A stretch of DNA of 64,000 nucleotides from Dermatophagoides farinae (GCF_024713945.1 NW_027461519.1:1-64000), one strand, 5' to 3'; counted from the first letter of the stretch, positions 12,051-22,422 are shown. A program made the numbers and translations. The notes: generated from the letters alone by a model not told the origin.

Positions 12051-13251
12051 ATGGAAATTGCAGATGAAGTATCTCCAAAAGGATATACCGTTGTTTGCGC
12101 TACTCATACTTTTGTTGAAAATATGTGTTACTGATATGACCTTATTTTGATAATTAAAAAGAATTATACACAATAACCCTATGAAAATGTTTATTTTGTT
12201 AAGATTGTATGACAATCACGCTCACAACGTTATATTCATCTGTTTTTATAAAGCAAGGTGTGAAGTCTTTCTTTAAAAAAGTTAGAACTAGCAAGGAAAA
12301 TGCTTAATGCCGAAACCGATCAAAAGACTTTTAGATTTGTAATAAAGCAATAATAGATAATGCTTTTGAATTGATTATTCCCGACGTATATATTAACTTT
12401 AAGCCACGACATGAAGTTGAAAAATATTTGTTGTTTTCTCATACATAGAAAAATAAAGTTGATGCTATGATACAGAACCGCAATATATAAATGAATATTA
12501 AGTTTTGTTTAGTTAACTTGAATACTAAACCTTATTATAATGATATCTTCGAAATGCATCTAGATCATAAGAATTTTATGACTATTGTTTCTTATGTCTT
12601 TATGTACACCAATTGGATTATATTAACGAAGGTATTTGAAAAAAATGAATACTTTCAACATAATGATTTAATTTCTAAGTGTTCTTTTTTTTGAGTCGAA
12701 TAGATACTTCCCCTTATTTATATTCAGAGCACGCCGTAATTACTACTACAATATTTAAGATTTAAAACTGCAATATGGAACGTTCAAAGAAACACATATC
12801 TATGAATGCTTTGGATGCAATTGGCCGCAATTAATAATTTTTTTTTTAGAAATACAAATGCTTTGAGGACGAAGACGATTACACACAAATAACAAGAAAA
12901 ACGCATGAAAAGATTTAGGATAAAACATTTGGTCATTTTTGTAAACCGAAAAATTTCGAATATTATACATTAAGAAAATTTCATTATACTTGCGAAGGTA
13001 TTTTTTACACATTTAAAGAGCTTTAAAATAAAGATGTAATAAATCGTTATCAGCATTATACAATCCTTGAATAATGGATTTTGTTTTAGATAAATACATT
13101 CTGAACTACAAAATCAACAACTAAAATAACAGATCCAAAAAAGCGATAAAAAAAAGCTTTGAAACTATTAGATCCAAAATTAAGTCACGCTAAGCCTGAA
13201 CTTGAAAAAAATGATATATTTGAAACAGTGTTTGAATTTAGTCAGTACTGA
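12051..13251 (+). pseudogene. Possible decayed protein-coding gene
   Basis: Across about 1.2 kb on the plus strand, short coding-like runs follow each other in shifting frames and are broken by stops. They start with an ATG-initiated run at 12,051 (MEIADEVSPKGYTVV). Later runs include one near 12,370 with the string ELIIPDVYINFKPRHEVEKY, a 67-codon run at 12,491-12,694, Cys/His-bearing text near 12,930, and a last run ending KNDIFETVFEFSQY. The amino-acid make-up is more protein-like than chance frames elsewhere in the arm, and no short-intron model restores one frame. I read it as a gene that has lost function, with family unknown. It could instead be non-coding sequence that looks coding by chance. 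Confidence 0.3.
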
Positions 13252-13390
13252 AAGATTAGGTCCGTATGAATTCGATATAAAACTTAGTATATATATTAAA
13301 TAAGTTTTAATATTTAGAATGTTAATTATTACGGATAATATTAATTTTGAATTTTATCTAATTATTAACATCATTATCTTAATTTGTACG

Positions 13391-15091
13391 ATGTCGAACT
13401 TACACGTGATTAATCCAAGATCAGATCTATACAAAAAAAAAGATGTAAGTTATAATTTAGGTTAATTTTAGGCATTGAAAGTGAATGTGCATGCTTCAAC
13501 CGCTCTAGCTGACATTTTGAATAGCGGGTTAGGCCCAAACGGAACAATAAAATGTCTTGTTTCTGGGGGAGGGGATTTGAAACTCACAAAAGATGGAAAC
13601 GTTTTGCTTAAAGAAATGAGAATACAACACCCTGTAGCTGCAATATTGTCGAGAGCGGCAATCGCACAGGACGAAGTTACTGGAGATGGATCTTGCAGCG
13701 CTTTAGCTGTCATTGGAGAAATTATGCGTTTAGCTGAACCACTGATAAATGAATGTATACATCCCCGCAAAATTTCAGCTGGATTGGATATAGCCCGTGA
13801 ATGGACATTAGACTATATAGACAAGAGTGCGATCACATTAGACATTAAAATTGAAAAAAAGGATTTACTACTAAATATAATCAAAGGTGTGATTGCAACA
13901 AAAATCGAACCTTTTTTAGTAGAACAAATGAGCGAAGCGATCTATAACAGTATTTATTGTATTCGACCAAGAACTGAAACGGCCAAGGATCCGTCTTCCT
14001 TGATTCCGTTAGACTTATTTATGATTGAAATCATGCCCATAAACATAGGTATAAAGCCTGAAGTGAATTTTATAAAAGGTATGGTGATGGATCATGGTTG
14101 TCGACATCCGGACATGCCGCATGAATTATTTAATTGCTACATCTTTTGCTGTAATGTCAATTTAGAATACGAGCGGACGGAAGTCAATAGCAGTTTCTTA
14201 TATAGCAATGCGAAACAGCGTGAACAGCTTAGTCGTTCTGAACGTCTTTTTATCGATAATAAAGTTAGAAAAATAATAGAATTGAAGAATAAAGTATGTA
14301 CAAAAAAAAACCAAAAGAATTTTGTAGTACTAAATCAAAAAGGTATCGATCCGAGTTCTTTAGAGCTTTTGGCTAAAGAAGGCATTATAGCTTTGCGCCG
14401 TGTGAAGCGAAGAAACATGGAGAGAATCACCTTGTGTTGTGGTGGTTCTCCTGTAAACAGCGTTGAAGATTTAGATGTATCCGTATTAGGTTTTGCTAGA
14501 AAATGCTGGGAAGTCAATTATGAAGACCAGAAATATACGTTTGTCGAAGTAGACGGTGATCCTAGAAGTTGTTGTATTACTATTCAAGCTCCATTTAAAT
14601 ACCAATTAGAAAGATGCAAGGACGCGATCCGAGATGGATTAAGAGCTTGCAGAAATGCTTTAATTGACAAAAAGTTGCTACCAGGTGCGGGAGCATTTGA
14701 AATAGCAGCATCTGAACATTTAAGAAGTCGGCTAAAGAAGGAAAACAATCCTAAAACTATAACGGGGATAGCGCTTTTCGCAGATGCTTTATTGACTATT
14801 CCCAGATCCTTAGCAAAAAATTCTGGATTGAGCCCAAACGAAGCGTTAACAGCTGCACAACTTGCTTACAGACAAGCTATTGAAAATGATAACGGCTTGG
14901 ATAATAAATATTTTGGCATAAACCTTGATTCTATTGAACCCATAAACCCTATTGATGAAGGTATTTGGGACTCTGTTACTGTTAAGAAACAACTCGTCTC
15001 TTTATCTACAACGTTATCAAGCTTGCTTTTGATAATTGACGAAATTATAAGAGCAGGAAAAATCGTTAAGAATGATAAACTGCAGCAATGA
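13391..15091 (+). CDS. CCT6: T-complex protein 1 subunit zeta (CCT6)
   Basis: This is a subunit of the cytosolic chaperonin CCT/TRiC, which folds actin, tubulin and many WD40 proteins with ATP. It has two exons, 13391-13444 and 13472-15091, joined over a 27-nt intron with donor GTAAGT. The joined product is 557 residues, a normal length for the family. Exon 1 supplies the conserved N terminus with NPRSDLYKKKDALKVN. The nucleotide-binding signatures follow: LGPNGTIKCLVSGGGDLKLT, KDGN and the GDGS motif. The apical domain occupies the middle, and GAGAFEIA marks the second half of the equatorial domain. The zeta-type sequence (GDLKLTKDGNVLLKEM, IQHP) distinguishes it from other CCT paralogues. 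It is the first gene inside the gene-dense region and ends 65 nt before the convergent SET/MYND gene. Confidence 0.95.
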
Positions 15092-15156
15092 TACGTTCAA
15101 TGACAACAAAGTTTGTTTAGTTAGGTTTTTAGTTTTGGAAAACTTAGTTTTTTGTT

Positions 15157-18100
15157 TTAGTTACTCAACTTTGCAGCAGTTAGTTTTTTTACCAGTACAT
15201 TTTTTCTTTCATTTATTGAAGATTCATGTTTTGCCTTAAGTTCTTGCTTGATTTTTTCGTTTGCTAAAGCAACTTCTCTCGCTGTTTGTTCCTTAAGGTC
15301 TCGTTCTTGTTTATATTCAGGCATAATAATTATATCATCTTTTAGATGAGTGTTATGTTCAACGCACATGTTTAATTCGTGAGTCTCTGGAATTATCTTG
15401 ATAGGTTCCATAGAAGATCGTTGTCCCAAAATCGTTATTTCATTTAATTCTAAACTTAATGGTTGATCTTGTGTCATTGGTTTTAATAAACTAATTAAAT
15501 CTATTACCTTAGAGCTAACTTCTTCCACATATTGCTTTATATAAGTAGATTTCTTGTCGCGGTTTAATGATTCCCATGTTGTATCAGTTATCAAATTATT
15601 TCTAATTGTCTGCAGTGATTCCCACTGATAAACAAGAAACTCAGATGCTGTATAACCTTGCACAGAACTATGCATAAATAGCGCTTCTTTATTCACTATC
15701 TTGGGATCGAGATTGACCGTTTCCCGTACAAATACAACTAAATTTATTGCTTCGTCCAGTCTTTTATTAAAATACTCTGGATAATATAGTTTTTTTATAG
15801 AATTCTTTTTTATTACTGGATAGGATGAATAAAAATCGTTTGAATCAAATGGTTCTTCAGTATTTTTAAATCTAACATAAATATTACTCGATATGGGAAA
15901 GTCGGAACTATTAAAACATTTTTCGGATACTGTTTCTCCAAAAAACAGTCTGAAATTGTTGGTTAAACCTGCACAAATAGCGTGCAGGCACGTTATTCCA
16001 GATCCTGAAGAAATAGCGCAAATATCGCCTTCAGCTTCTATTATTAATTTTAAACATGGAAATGAAAGCGCAAAGCTAGCTGCATGTATTGCTGTTTCAC
16101 CATATTTGTTGGGCTGATTTATTTTTGCGCCACATTGGATCAGAAATTCAACTACTTTGTATTGACCACAAATTGCAGCCAACTGTAACGGAGTAGCTAA
16201 TTCTATGTTAAGTGCATCTACTTCCGCGTGGTGGTTAACAAGAATTTTAGCACTGTTGATATTTCCTTGATAAGCAGCTATATGTAGAGCAGTCTGGCTG
16301 CCCAGTAAAGGGTCTAGCTGTAGATTGACAAAAACCTTAATTTTTTTATCTAATACTTCGTTTTTAAATTTGTTTGTATCTTTAAATCCCAGCGAGTGTT
16401 TATTTTTAAGTTTTTGGTTAAACCTGTCCGAGATTTCTTGGATTTGATGCAAAATACTGTTGTTTTTGTGTTCAAGCTCAGCTTGTTCTTTCAAGAATAG
16501 TTCTTTAAAATGATCAATAGTAGCACATATCATTTGTGCATTGCATTCATCTGTTGATTTCGAATTGCTGGACGGTTTATTAAACGACATATTGTTTGTT
16601 AATATGTGCAATATCGAAATTTTCACTTCATTGCGAAATAGTAAAGCGGTTAGGCCAGTATTATTTAATAAAAAAGTATACAGCTTGATATATTTTTTGC
16701 TCGCTACTAGTCCTAAAATATTATAGCCAGTACATGAGTCTATTAAATTAAAATAGTATTCTTTTTGCTCCAACGTCGAAGAGTTTACCAAAGACGTGAT
16801 AAATGTATAATGCCCTTTTCGACACGCGTGTAATATGATATTTGAAATTTCTGTTTGTGCAACATAAGCTCGTTGTAGTGATTTATAATCTAATGGTTTT
16901 ATATAGTTTTTTAATTTCTCGGTCGAAGGGTATTTGTCATCAAATTCGTCGTTCGACGTTTCATTTGTGTTTTCTGATGTTTTCACATTTTTACGCATAA
17001 ATGAATCAATCATTTGATTCATCATGTATATTTTGCCTTTTAAGTATATATTTTTTGTTAGAGAAGTGCCAACATTACAGCTTGCCAGTTTGGCATATCG
17101 AAGTATGTGTTTGTGAACAATGTGATCGACTCCAAAAAAAAGAAATGAGATATATAACGCCCGACTTAAAAAGATAAATTGTTCTTTCACATTAATTGTT
17201 AATTGAGCTAAGGTTAGGGCATGATACAAAATAAGCGGATGCCTACCATCGAGCACTGCACATACAGAGTAATAGGCAAAGGCTTGATATTTATAAGCTA
17301 TATCATTTTGTTTTGCAGGCTCTGATCTATAGGCTCCAACCAATTTAGAATTTATCTGATGTAGCAAATAATTGTGAGGGTGTACTATAGCAAGAGACTC
17401 GTTGTATAATTTCTCGTAAAATTTACGGATTTTAATATAGTTAACAGTTGAATCACTCGCAATTTCGTTTTCAATATCGATCAAAGCTTCTTTTAATTCT
17501 TTATCTTTCAAAGAGATATTTTCTGAATTAGGATTTTTGCAATAATCACACTCCCAAATATGTTGAGAAGTAGTTATTAACTTAGTTGGCAATAAATACT
17601 TATTGTTGTTTTCAGAAAATTCAAAATGTTCAAATTTTCTCGACGTAAATCCAAGTAGACAATTATCACATCTGTATGCATTTGTGTATCTTTCGCCCTC
17701 GTGTGGCATTGCGCATCTTGGACAATTACAAAATAAAATTTTCAAACTAGCTGTTTGGGTTTTTATATAATCGATTGGAAGATAAGAATCAACAATGAAT
17801 GATATCGTGAACAACGTGTTATTTGTAATAGATTTCACTAATCGTAACGACAATTTATTAGTGTTTGAGTCATAATTTATTGTCGAGTTAGGTGTGCAAG
17901 AGTGTGATAGATCACTAAAAAATGAACTAATGGTCAGGCAAGTATGCGATAGAGGTAAGCGGTCAATATTAAAATAATTTGCAAAGACAGTTGTTTGAAA
18001 AGAATGAGTGTGAATTTTTGTTATTATCTGGACTAAATCCTCGGTCGTTAGAGATAATAAACCCACTAAAGGAAAAAAATGTTTCAAAGCCTTGCTTAGT

Positions 18101-19491
18101 TCGTTTATTGCTTGCCATAGTTCTTGACGATAAGATTGGAAAAAGCCAAAGTACCCTTTCATTTTGTAAATTTGAACAAGAGGGTCATTAAGTGGTAAAG
18201 TGTCTGTCGTCATGCTATGGAAATTGGCTTTTTTTCTAACAATGTACGTTTTAATCAATATTCTTACCGTCAGAAGTAAAAAGGCGGGTGAAAAACCGAA
18301 CTGCTGAGCGAGCGGAAATAACTGCGTATGTATAAATGGGCATTCCAGTTCGTGTACAGGAGCGTTTTTCAAAAAGCATTCGTTCGAACAAAATACTAGT
18401 GGACACGTACTCGGCATAACTGGACAGTTTATGGCTTGGGTATATGTGTTTATAGAGTTATTTGCGCCGCAGCAATGAAAACACCAATGATCCAAATCTT
18501 CCGAATAATTTAGATTGCTGGACCCTATATTCATTGAAACAATACTTATAGCGTAGTCCCACTCAATGTCAGATCCTTCAAATATAAAATCGGTGGATGC
18601 CATTTGATATGATTTCTTTTGGTTCAGATAATAATACTTGAACAAATTCACAGGTGAATCAGCCCTATTTGGAAAATTAAACGAAGCATCATTATCTGGT
18701 TCAAGTTTGTTAATTGGATTTTTATTCAAAACACTGTCATAATAAATTATTCGTCGATCTTGTGTTTTCGAATCTACTAAAGAAATACCAAATTGTTTAT
18801 AATACATTATTTCTTTGAGACTGTAATACGGACTAAACGTTAAATCTATCCATGAAAACGGAACATCGTTTAAAAAAGAAATGGCAGAAGCCAAAATACC
18901 GCTTAAATTGCAATATTCACTGCTAGGGTCGAAAATATACTGATTGATTTGAGAAATCAATGCATCTTTATAATTAAATTGAATCAAATAACAATTGCTT
19001 AACAAAGAAAATATTAAAGGAGTTTTGTGCAAGTAAGGAATGAGCAGTCGTACCTTTTGAATAATTTCAATTTTTGTACTGTGTTTAAACACGTTCCACA
19101 TTAACAGTAACTCTTTGATATTGTCTAAGTATTCATAAATTTTATTTGCGTCAGATATAACGGTAGCTTTCCGCTCAACGACTGTGTTTAAGATGTTTTC
19201 ACTATTTTCGGAGCTTTGATTGTTTTTGTCAATGAATTTTGCAGTTAAGCTTTTTTTTAAAGTGTCAATAGTAATTTTAGGTAAACTAACACTTTTTAAT
19301 GCAGAGGTGATGTTGTAGTCTAAATCTCCCGACGAGTTTTGGGTCGAGGGTTCAGTGCAGTTAGGTTCTAAAGAATTCGTTGCAGACAAAAGGTCATCAT
19401 CGATCTTCGAGATTTTAGACAAAAAATCCAGTATATCTGTTATCAGATCAATGATTTTTTTGTCGATATTTTGATATGTCGTTGCAGACAT
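15157..19491 (-). CDS. SMYD-like SET/MYND protein with ankyrin repeats
   Basis: A 1444-residue intronless gene. Residues about 336-386 form a MYND-type zinc finger (WCFHCC, CPLVFCSNECF, HELEC). The SET-domain signature SHSCTPN lies at about 529-535, and a post-SET-like cluster CNCPRC follows near 588, with further CxxC pairs (CDNC, CDYC) by 650. This order is that of SMYD-family lysine methyltransferases. Ankyrin-type repeats appear near 885-960 and more clearly at about 1058-1175 (TALHIAAYQGN, TPLQLAAICGQ, TAIHAAS). The last 60 residues are charged and helical. Typical SMYD proteins are 400-800 residues, so this is a large fused form, and the ankyrin part may recruit partners. The first 300 residues match nothing I recognise. 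The gene is divergent from the 463-residue gene across a spacer of about 230 nt. Confidence 0.85.
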   Translation of the reverse strand: MSATTYQNIDKKIIDLITDILDFLSKISKIDDDLLSATNSLEPNCTEPSTQNSSGDLDYNITSALKSVSLPKITIDTLKKSLTAKFIDKNNQSSENSENILNTVVERKATVISDANKIYEYLDNIKELLLMWNVFKHSTKIEIIQKVRLLIPYLHKTPLIFSLLSNCYLIQFNYKDALISQINQYIFDPSSEYCNLSGILASAISFLNDVPFSWIDLTFSPYYSLKEIMYYKQFGISLVDSKTQDRRIIYYDSVLNKNPINKLEPDNDASFNFPNRADSPVNLFKYYYLNQKKSYQMASTDFIFEGSDIEWDYAISIVSMNIGSSNLNYSEDLDHWCFHCCGANNSINTYTQAINCPVMPSTCPLVFCSNECFLKNAPVHELECPFIHTQLFPLAQQFGFSPAFLLLTVRILIKTYIVRKKANFHSMTTDTLPLNDPLVQIYKMKGYFGFFQSYRQELWQAINELSKALKHFFPLVGLLSLTTEDLVQIITKIHTHSFQTTVFANYFNIDRLPLSHTCLTISSFFSDLSHSCTPNSTINYDSNTNKLSLRLVKSITNNTLFTISFIVDSYLPIDYIKTQTASLKILFCNCPRCAMPHEGERYTNAYRCDNCLLGFTSRKFEHFEFSENNNKYLLPTKLITTSQHIWECDYCKNPNSENISLKDKELKEALIDIENEIASDSTVNYIKIRKFYEKLYNESLAIVHPHNYLLHQINSKLVGAYRSEPAKQNDIAYKYQAFAYYSVCAVLDGRHPLILYHALTLAQLTINVKEQFIFLSRALYISFLFFGVDHIVHKHILRYAKLASCNVGTSLTKNIYLKGKIYMMNQMIDSFMRKNVKTSENTNETSNDEFDDKYPSTEKLKNYIKPLDYKSLQRAYVAQTEISNIILHACRKGHYTFITSLVNSSTLEQKEYYFNLIDSCTGYNILGLVASKKYIKLYTFLLNNTGLTALLFRNEVKISILHILTNNMSFNKPSSNSKSTDECNAQMICATIDHFKELFLKEQAELEHKNNSILHQIQEISDRFNQKLKNKHSLGFKDTNKFKNEVLDKKIKVFVNLQLDPLLGSQTALHIAAYQGNINSAKILVNHHAEVDALNIELATPLQLAAICGQYKVVEFLIQCGAKINQPNKYGETAIHAASFALSFPCLKLIIEAEGDICAISSGSGITCLHAICAGLTNNFRLFFGETVSEKCFNSSDFPISSNIYVRFKNTEEPFDSNDFYSSYPVIKKNSIKKLYYPEYFNKRLDEAINLVVFVRETVNLDPKIVNKEALFMHSSVQGYTASEFLVYQWESLQTIRNNLITDTTWESLNRDKKSTYIKQYVEEVSSKVIDLISLLKPMTQDQPLSLELNEITILGQRSSMEPIKIIPETHELNMCVEHNTHLKDDIIIMPEYKQERDLKEQTAREVALANEKIKQELKAKHESSINERKNVLVKKLTAAKLSN

Positions 19492-19621
19492 TTTGCGGTA
19501 TTTTTAAATCGCGCGGAAAGATCTTTTTTACTGGTCAGTATATAGTGTATTATATTTTCTCAGTTACAAAATATAGAAAAGTATATAAAATAAGTTTTTT
19601 AAAGTGTCAGACGGTGTTGGT

Positions 19622-19635
19622 GGTTTAGGGTTTAG
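19622..19635 (+). promoter_or_regulatory. Telo-box-like element in a divergent promoter
   Basis: The spacer between two divergent genes contains GGTTTAGGGTTTAG, almost two units of the telomere repeat in G-strand orientation. It lies about 90 nt before one start codon and 131 nt before the other. In plants such interstitial telomere motifs in promoters are bound by telobox proteins. A role here is inference from sequence and position. Confidence 0.4.
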
Positions 19636-19724
19636 ATTTGCCTTAGCATGATACTACGGTGTTTATCTCTATATAATTATTTTCATTCCATTAAAAATTA
19701 ATATAAAATGTATTGGAAGTGGAA

Positions 19725-21116
19725 ATGAGTGGGAATATATTACTTTTAGGCGTAGGTACCTCTGGGGTGAAGTCCGTCGCTTATTTAGAGTCTTTTTTAG
19801 ATCAAAAGAACGAAAACGAATATGAGCTAGATGCATTTTTTATTGAAAATCATAAAGGAGGTTTTTCAGTAAATTCAGGGTATGTGCAATTTAAAGATTT
19901 AACACTTGATTTTGATTTGCTTAATACTGAAATTCAAAACGCAATTCCAAACGCACCAAGTATAGAGCCCCTTGTTAGTGATAAACGAGATACCGATAAA
20001 GTAGAAAAATGTAAAAAACAGCTAAACAACTTCGACTCTGAAAATAAAATCGAAGATTTGGTTGATAAAGACGCCATCCGATGTTTAGAAAGCGACAAAA
20101 ATCCGACTGTTTTTTCAAATCGAGAATTTATTGAAAATTTTTTTGACTTTACGCAAAAACTGCTTGAGCCTATGGACAATACTTTAGCGGTGCACTTGAA
20201 CAGTGAACTTCTTTTAACAGATCAACTTTTTTGGGAAGATACGCTAAGTATCGATGTAATAACGGATTTTTTTGAGGAAAACAAAAAAACACCGGTTGTG
20301 ATTTCTACTTGTTCGCCATACCAAGAACATAAAAACATGTATGACTACTACAAAGCCTCGTTGATATCGATTAACTCTTTAGTTCAACTAGTTAAGCTGG
20401 CTTCGGAGTACCACGGAATTGTCCTGCCTGTTGATGTAAATTTTTCGAATAAATGTACAGACCTAGTTTGTGAAATCGATCCGGAATTTTACATTCCGCC
20501 AGAGCATGAACCAAATTTAATACCTCAAAAAACAGCTCTTTTGAACTATAACTTTGCACTTCCACTGCTGGTTGGTAGCAGTGAATGTCCTACTTACGAG
20601 ATCTTAATGAATAACTGTTCAATTGCTCCTGCTAGAGTTACTAACTCCGATTTGCTGGGTTCTAAAATAAAATCCGGTCACAACGCTTTTTGTCAGCAAA
20701 ATTGTCAAAAAGTAAATGAAATTATGCAGCTTTACAGCCAAGCAGATCGAGCAAAAACCGTTGTAAAACGCTTTTCGTTCTTGACAGCTACTGATTGCTC
20801 TTTTTTACAACACCAAGACCTAGAGATTTTTTCCAACACATTTTTGTTTGATTATCCGGCGCTTCATTTCAAGTGGAATCATACTCACAAGCATTCAATT
20901 ATTTCTTCAGCAAGTTTTTGCGACGCTCGAATTATTCCTGAAAAAGAGTTCTTGAGTAAAAACCTGCTAAAGGTCTATTTGAATCAGCTACAGGGTTCTC
21001 TCAGCAACAACACTTACGTGGTTCCAAAACAGTTCCAACCGAGTTATAGGTTAATCGTTAATGATGCCTGCGACCTGTACGAAAATTTATTAATGTATCC
21101 AGAAATCTTCGCTTAA
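19725..21116 (+). CDS. Unassigned protein with glycine-rich N-terminal nucleotide-binding-like motif
   Basis: A 463-residue intronless gene. I chose the ATG at 19725, because the in-frame sequence upstream has no earlier ATG. The protein starts with a beta-strand/glycine motif, NILLLGVGTSG, then SVAYLES and DAFFIEN, which resembles the first unit of a Rossmann-like or FtsZ/tubulin-like fold. A later block, PVVISTCSPYQEHKNMYDYY followed by a helix and IVLPVDVN, is arranged like the T5-H8 region of FtsZ. The block near YPALHFKW could match the tubulin second domain. The tubulin signature GGGTGSG is absent, so the assignment is weak. Residues 90-125 are acidic and polar. Two cysteine pairs occur in the centre. 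It could equally be an unrelated nucleotide-binding protein. Confidence 0.7.
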   Translation: MSGNILLLGVGTSGVKSVAYLESFLDQKNENEYELDAFFIENHKGGFSVNSGYVQFKDLTLDFDLLNTEIQNAIPNAPSIEPLVSDKRDTDKVEKCKKQLNNFDSENKIEDLVDKDAIRCLESDKNPTVFSNREFIENFFDFTQKLLEPMDNTLAVHLNSELLLTDQLFWEDTLSIDVITDFFEENKKTPVVISTCSPYQEHKNMYDYYKASLISINSLVQLVKLASEYHGIVLPVDVNFSNKCTDLVCEIDPEFYIPPEHEPNLIPQKTALLNYNFALPLLVGSSECPTYEILMNNCSIAPARVTNSDLLGSKIKSGHNAFCQQNCQKVNEIMQLYSQADRAKTVVKRFSFLTATDCSFLQHQDLEIFSNTFLFDYPALHFKWNHTHKHSIISSASFCDARIIPEKEFLSKNLLKVYLNQLQGSLSNNTYVVPKQFQPSYRLIVNDACDLYENLLMYPEIFA

Positions 21117-21214
21117 AACAGCTTTCAAGCCAGTTCTCCAGTGCTTACAACGTGTATTGACACAATAAAAAAGAACGTGAAAAAGTTTATTAAATTGAGA
21201 TATAAACAGTTAAA

Positions 21215-21580
21215 TTAGTTTATGGATAATTGTTTACGTCTGGTTTGGGTAAGTTTAAGTTCAGTAATAACAACGTTAGCTGGAGAGATCAAGACTGGTC
21301 TAGTCTTCTTTTTGCTGTTTTCTCTCTTGATAGATTCGAGAGCAACACAAAAAGTTCTTCTGCAAACAGCGCTAACAGTGGAAGTTTGTCCTTTGTGAGT
21401 GCCCTTGACGACCTTTACAATGTCACCCTGGCGAATTGGAAGGGACTTCACTTTGTACTGCTCTGCCAACGCTTTTTCAAGTCTAGTTGTCATCAGGATG
21501 CGTCTTTTCGCTGAATCTGCATTGAAATGCAATTTTCGTTGCTTATTAGCTTTAGAGCTGCAGCTTTTGTTGACGAGCAT
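21215..21580 (-). CDS. RPL26: 60S ribosomal protein L26 (uL24)
   Basis: A 121-residue protein of the large ribosomal subunit, near the exit tunnel. Family features run from end to end: KQRKLHFNADSAKRR near the N terminus, then LPIRQGDIVKVVKGTHKGQ, which is the KOW motif, then the RPVLISPANVVITELKL segment that fixes it as eukaryotic/archaeal L26. The length is slightly shorter than the roughly 140 residues of animal L26, because the C-terminal tail is short. The N terminus begins MLVNKSCSS rather than the usual MKxN form, but no better ATG or short-intron 5' exon is visible. It is convergent with the 463-residue gene, about 100 nt away. Confidence 0.95.
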   Translation of the reverse strand: MLVNKSCSSKANKQRKLHFNADSAKRRILMTTRLEKALAEQYKVKSLPIRQGDIVKVVKGTHKGQTSTVSAVCRRTFCVALESIKRENSKKKTRPVLISPANVVITELKLTQTRRKQLSIN

Positions 21581-21711
21581 TTTGAAAAAGATTACTATTG
21601 AATAATGAAACTTAAATTTGTTTTGTGTTATTGTCTCAATTAGAAAATAAAAAATTTTTATTTCGCCTTAAACCGTCAAATAACATAATTTATTAAATCG
21701 TAGTATATGCG

Positions 21712-22352
21712 CTAACTATACGTATTTGCATCGTCAAAAATCGCCACATTTTTTGACCAGTATGTCACACTCTCTATATAATTTTTTTTGTTTATCGGAA
21801 CTCCGCTCCCTCCTTGACTGATGAGTTCATTACGCATCATTGTTATTGGTTCCATTGGAGTTTCGAAGTTCTCATTTTGAAACTTGAGTGAAATGATCAG
21901 ATACTCGCAAGCAAAATCAGCCAGATCTATGCTAATGTTCATAGCATCGTACTCTTTTATGAGCTGTTCTCTCGAATACATAATTACGTCGATGAATTTT
22001 GCTGGTTGTACGTTTAACACAGAAATCTGTTTTTTCGGAATGTATCGTCTCAAAACCGGGAGTTCTTCAGGTCGACGCGCTAAGTATTTGGTGGCGATTA
22101 GTTTGCTGGTTTCTTCATTAATTTCAACGGCGCTAGGGAGCAAGTTTGACTGGTTTTTTATAAATAGATGCTTGCAAAAATTCGCATAGCCCTCCACTAG
22201 AACTTTTTCATCGCTTATTGTCGACACTATTTTGTCAATTGTTTCACACAAAACTGACTTCTCTTCGTCGTTTGCAGAAAAATTTTTTCTGAAATAAGGA
22301 TCTGAAAACAGCCGTCACGCTCAAAACACTTACCGAAACTTATCAATGTCAT
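21712..22352 (-). CDS. Conserved protein resembling DUF3228
   Basis: Two exons on the minus strand: 22352-22334 (19 nt, MTLISF plus one base) and 22301-21712, joined over a 32-nt intron with donor GTAAGT. The joined product is 202 residues. The reading frame of the long exon is open upstream with DPYFRKNFSAND but has no ATG, and the short first exon joins in the right phase. Conserved-looking blocks are YLARRPEELPVLRRYIPKK, then MYSREQLIKEYDAM, then PMEPITMMRNELISQGGSGV with ESVTYWSKN. From memory these resemble the DUF3228 family, whose function is unknown. No signal peptide or membrane segment is present. It follows the nucleoporin gene on the same strand with a gap of 70 nt. Confidence 0.75.
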
Positions 22353-22422
22353 AAATTTCTGAAGAATCGCGGTGGAAATCGAAACTGCAACTAAAAATTA
22401 TTGTGAGATAATAAATATTTAA

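Noticed and set aside
13468-13770. 100-codon open frame on the minus strand
   Set aside because: It lies antisense within CCT6, whose identity is certain. It has no recognisable product.
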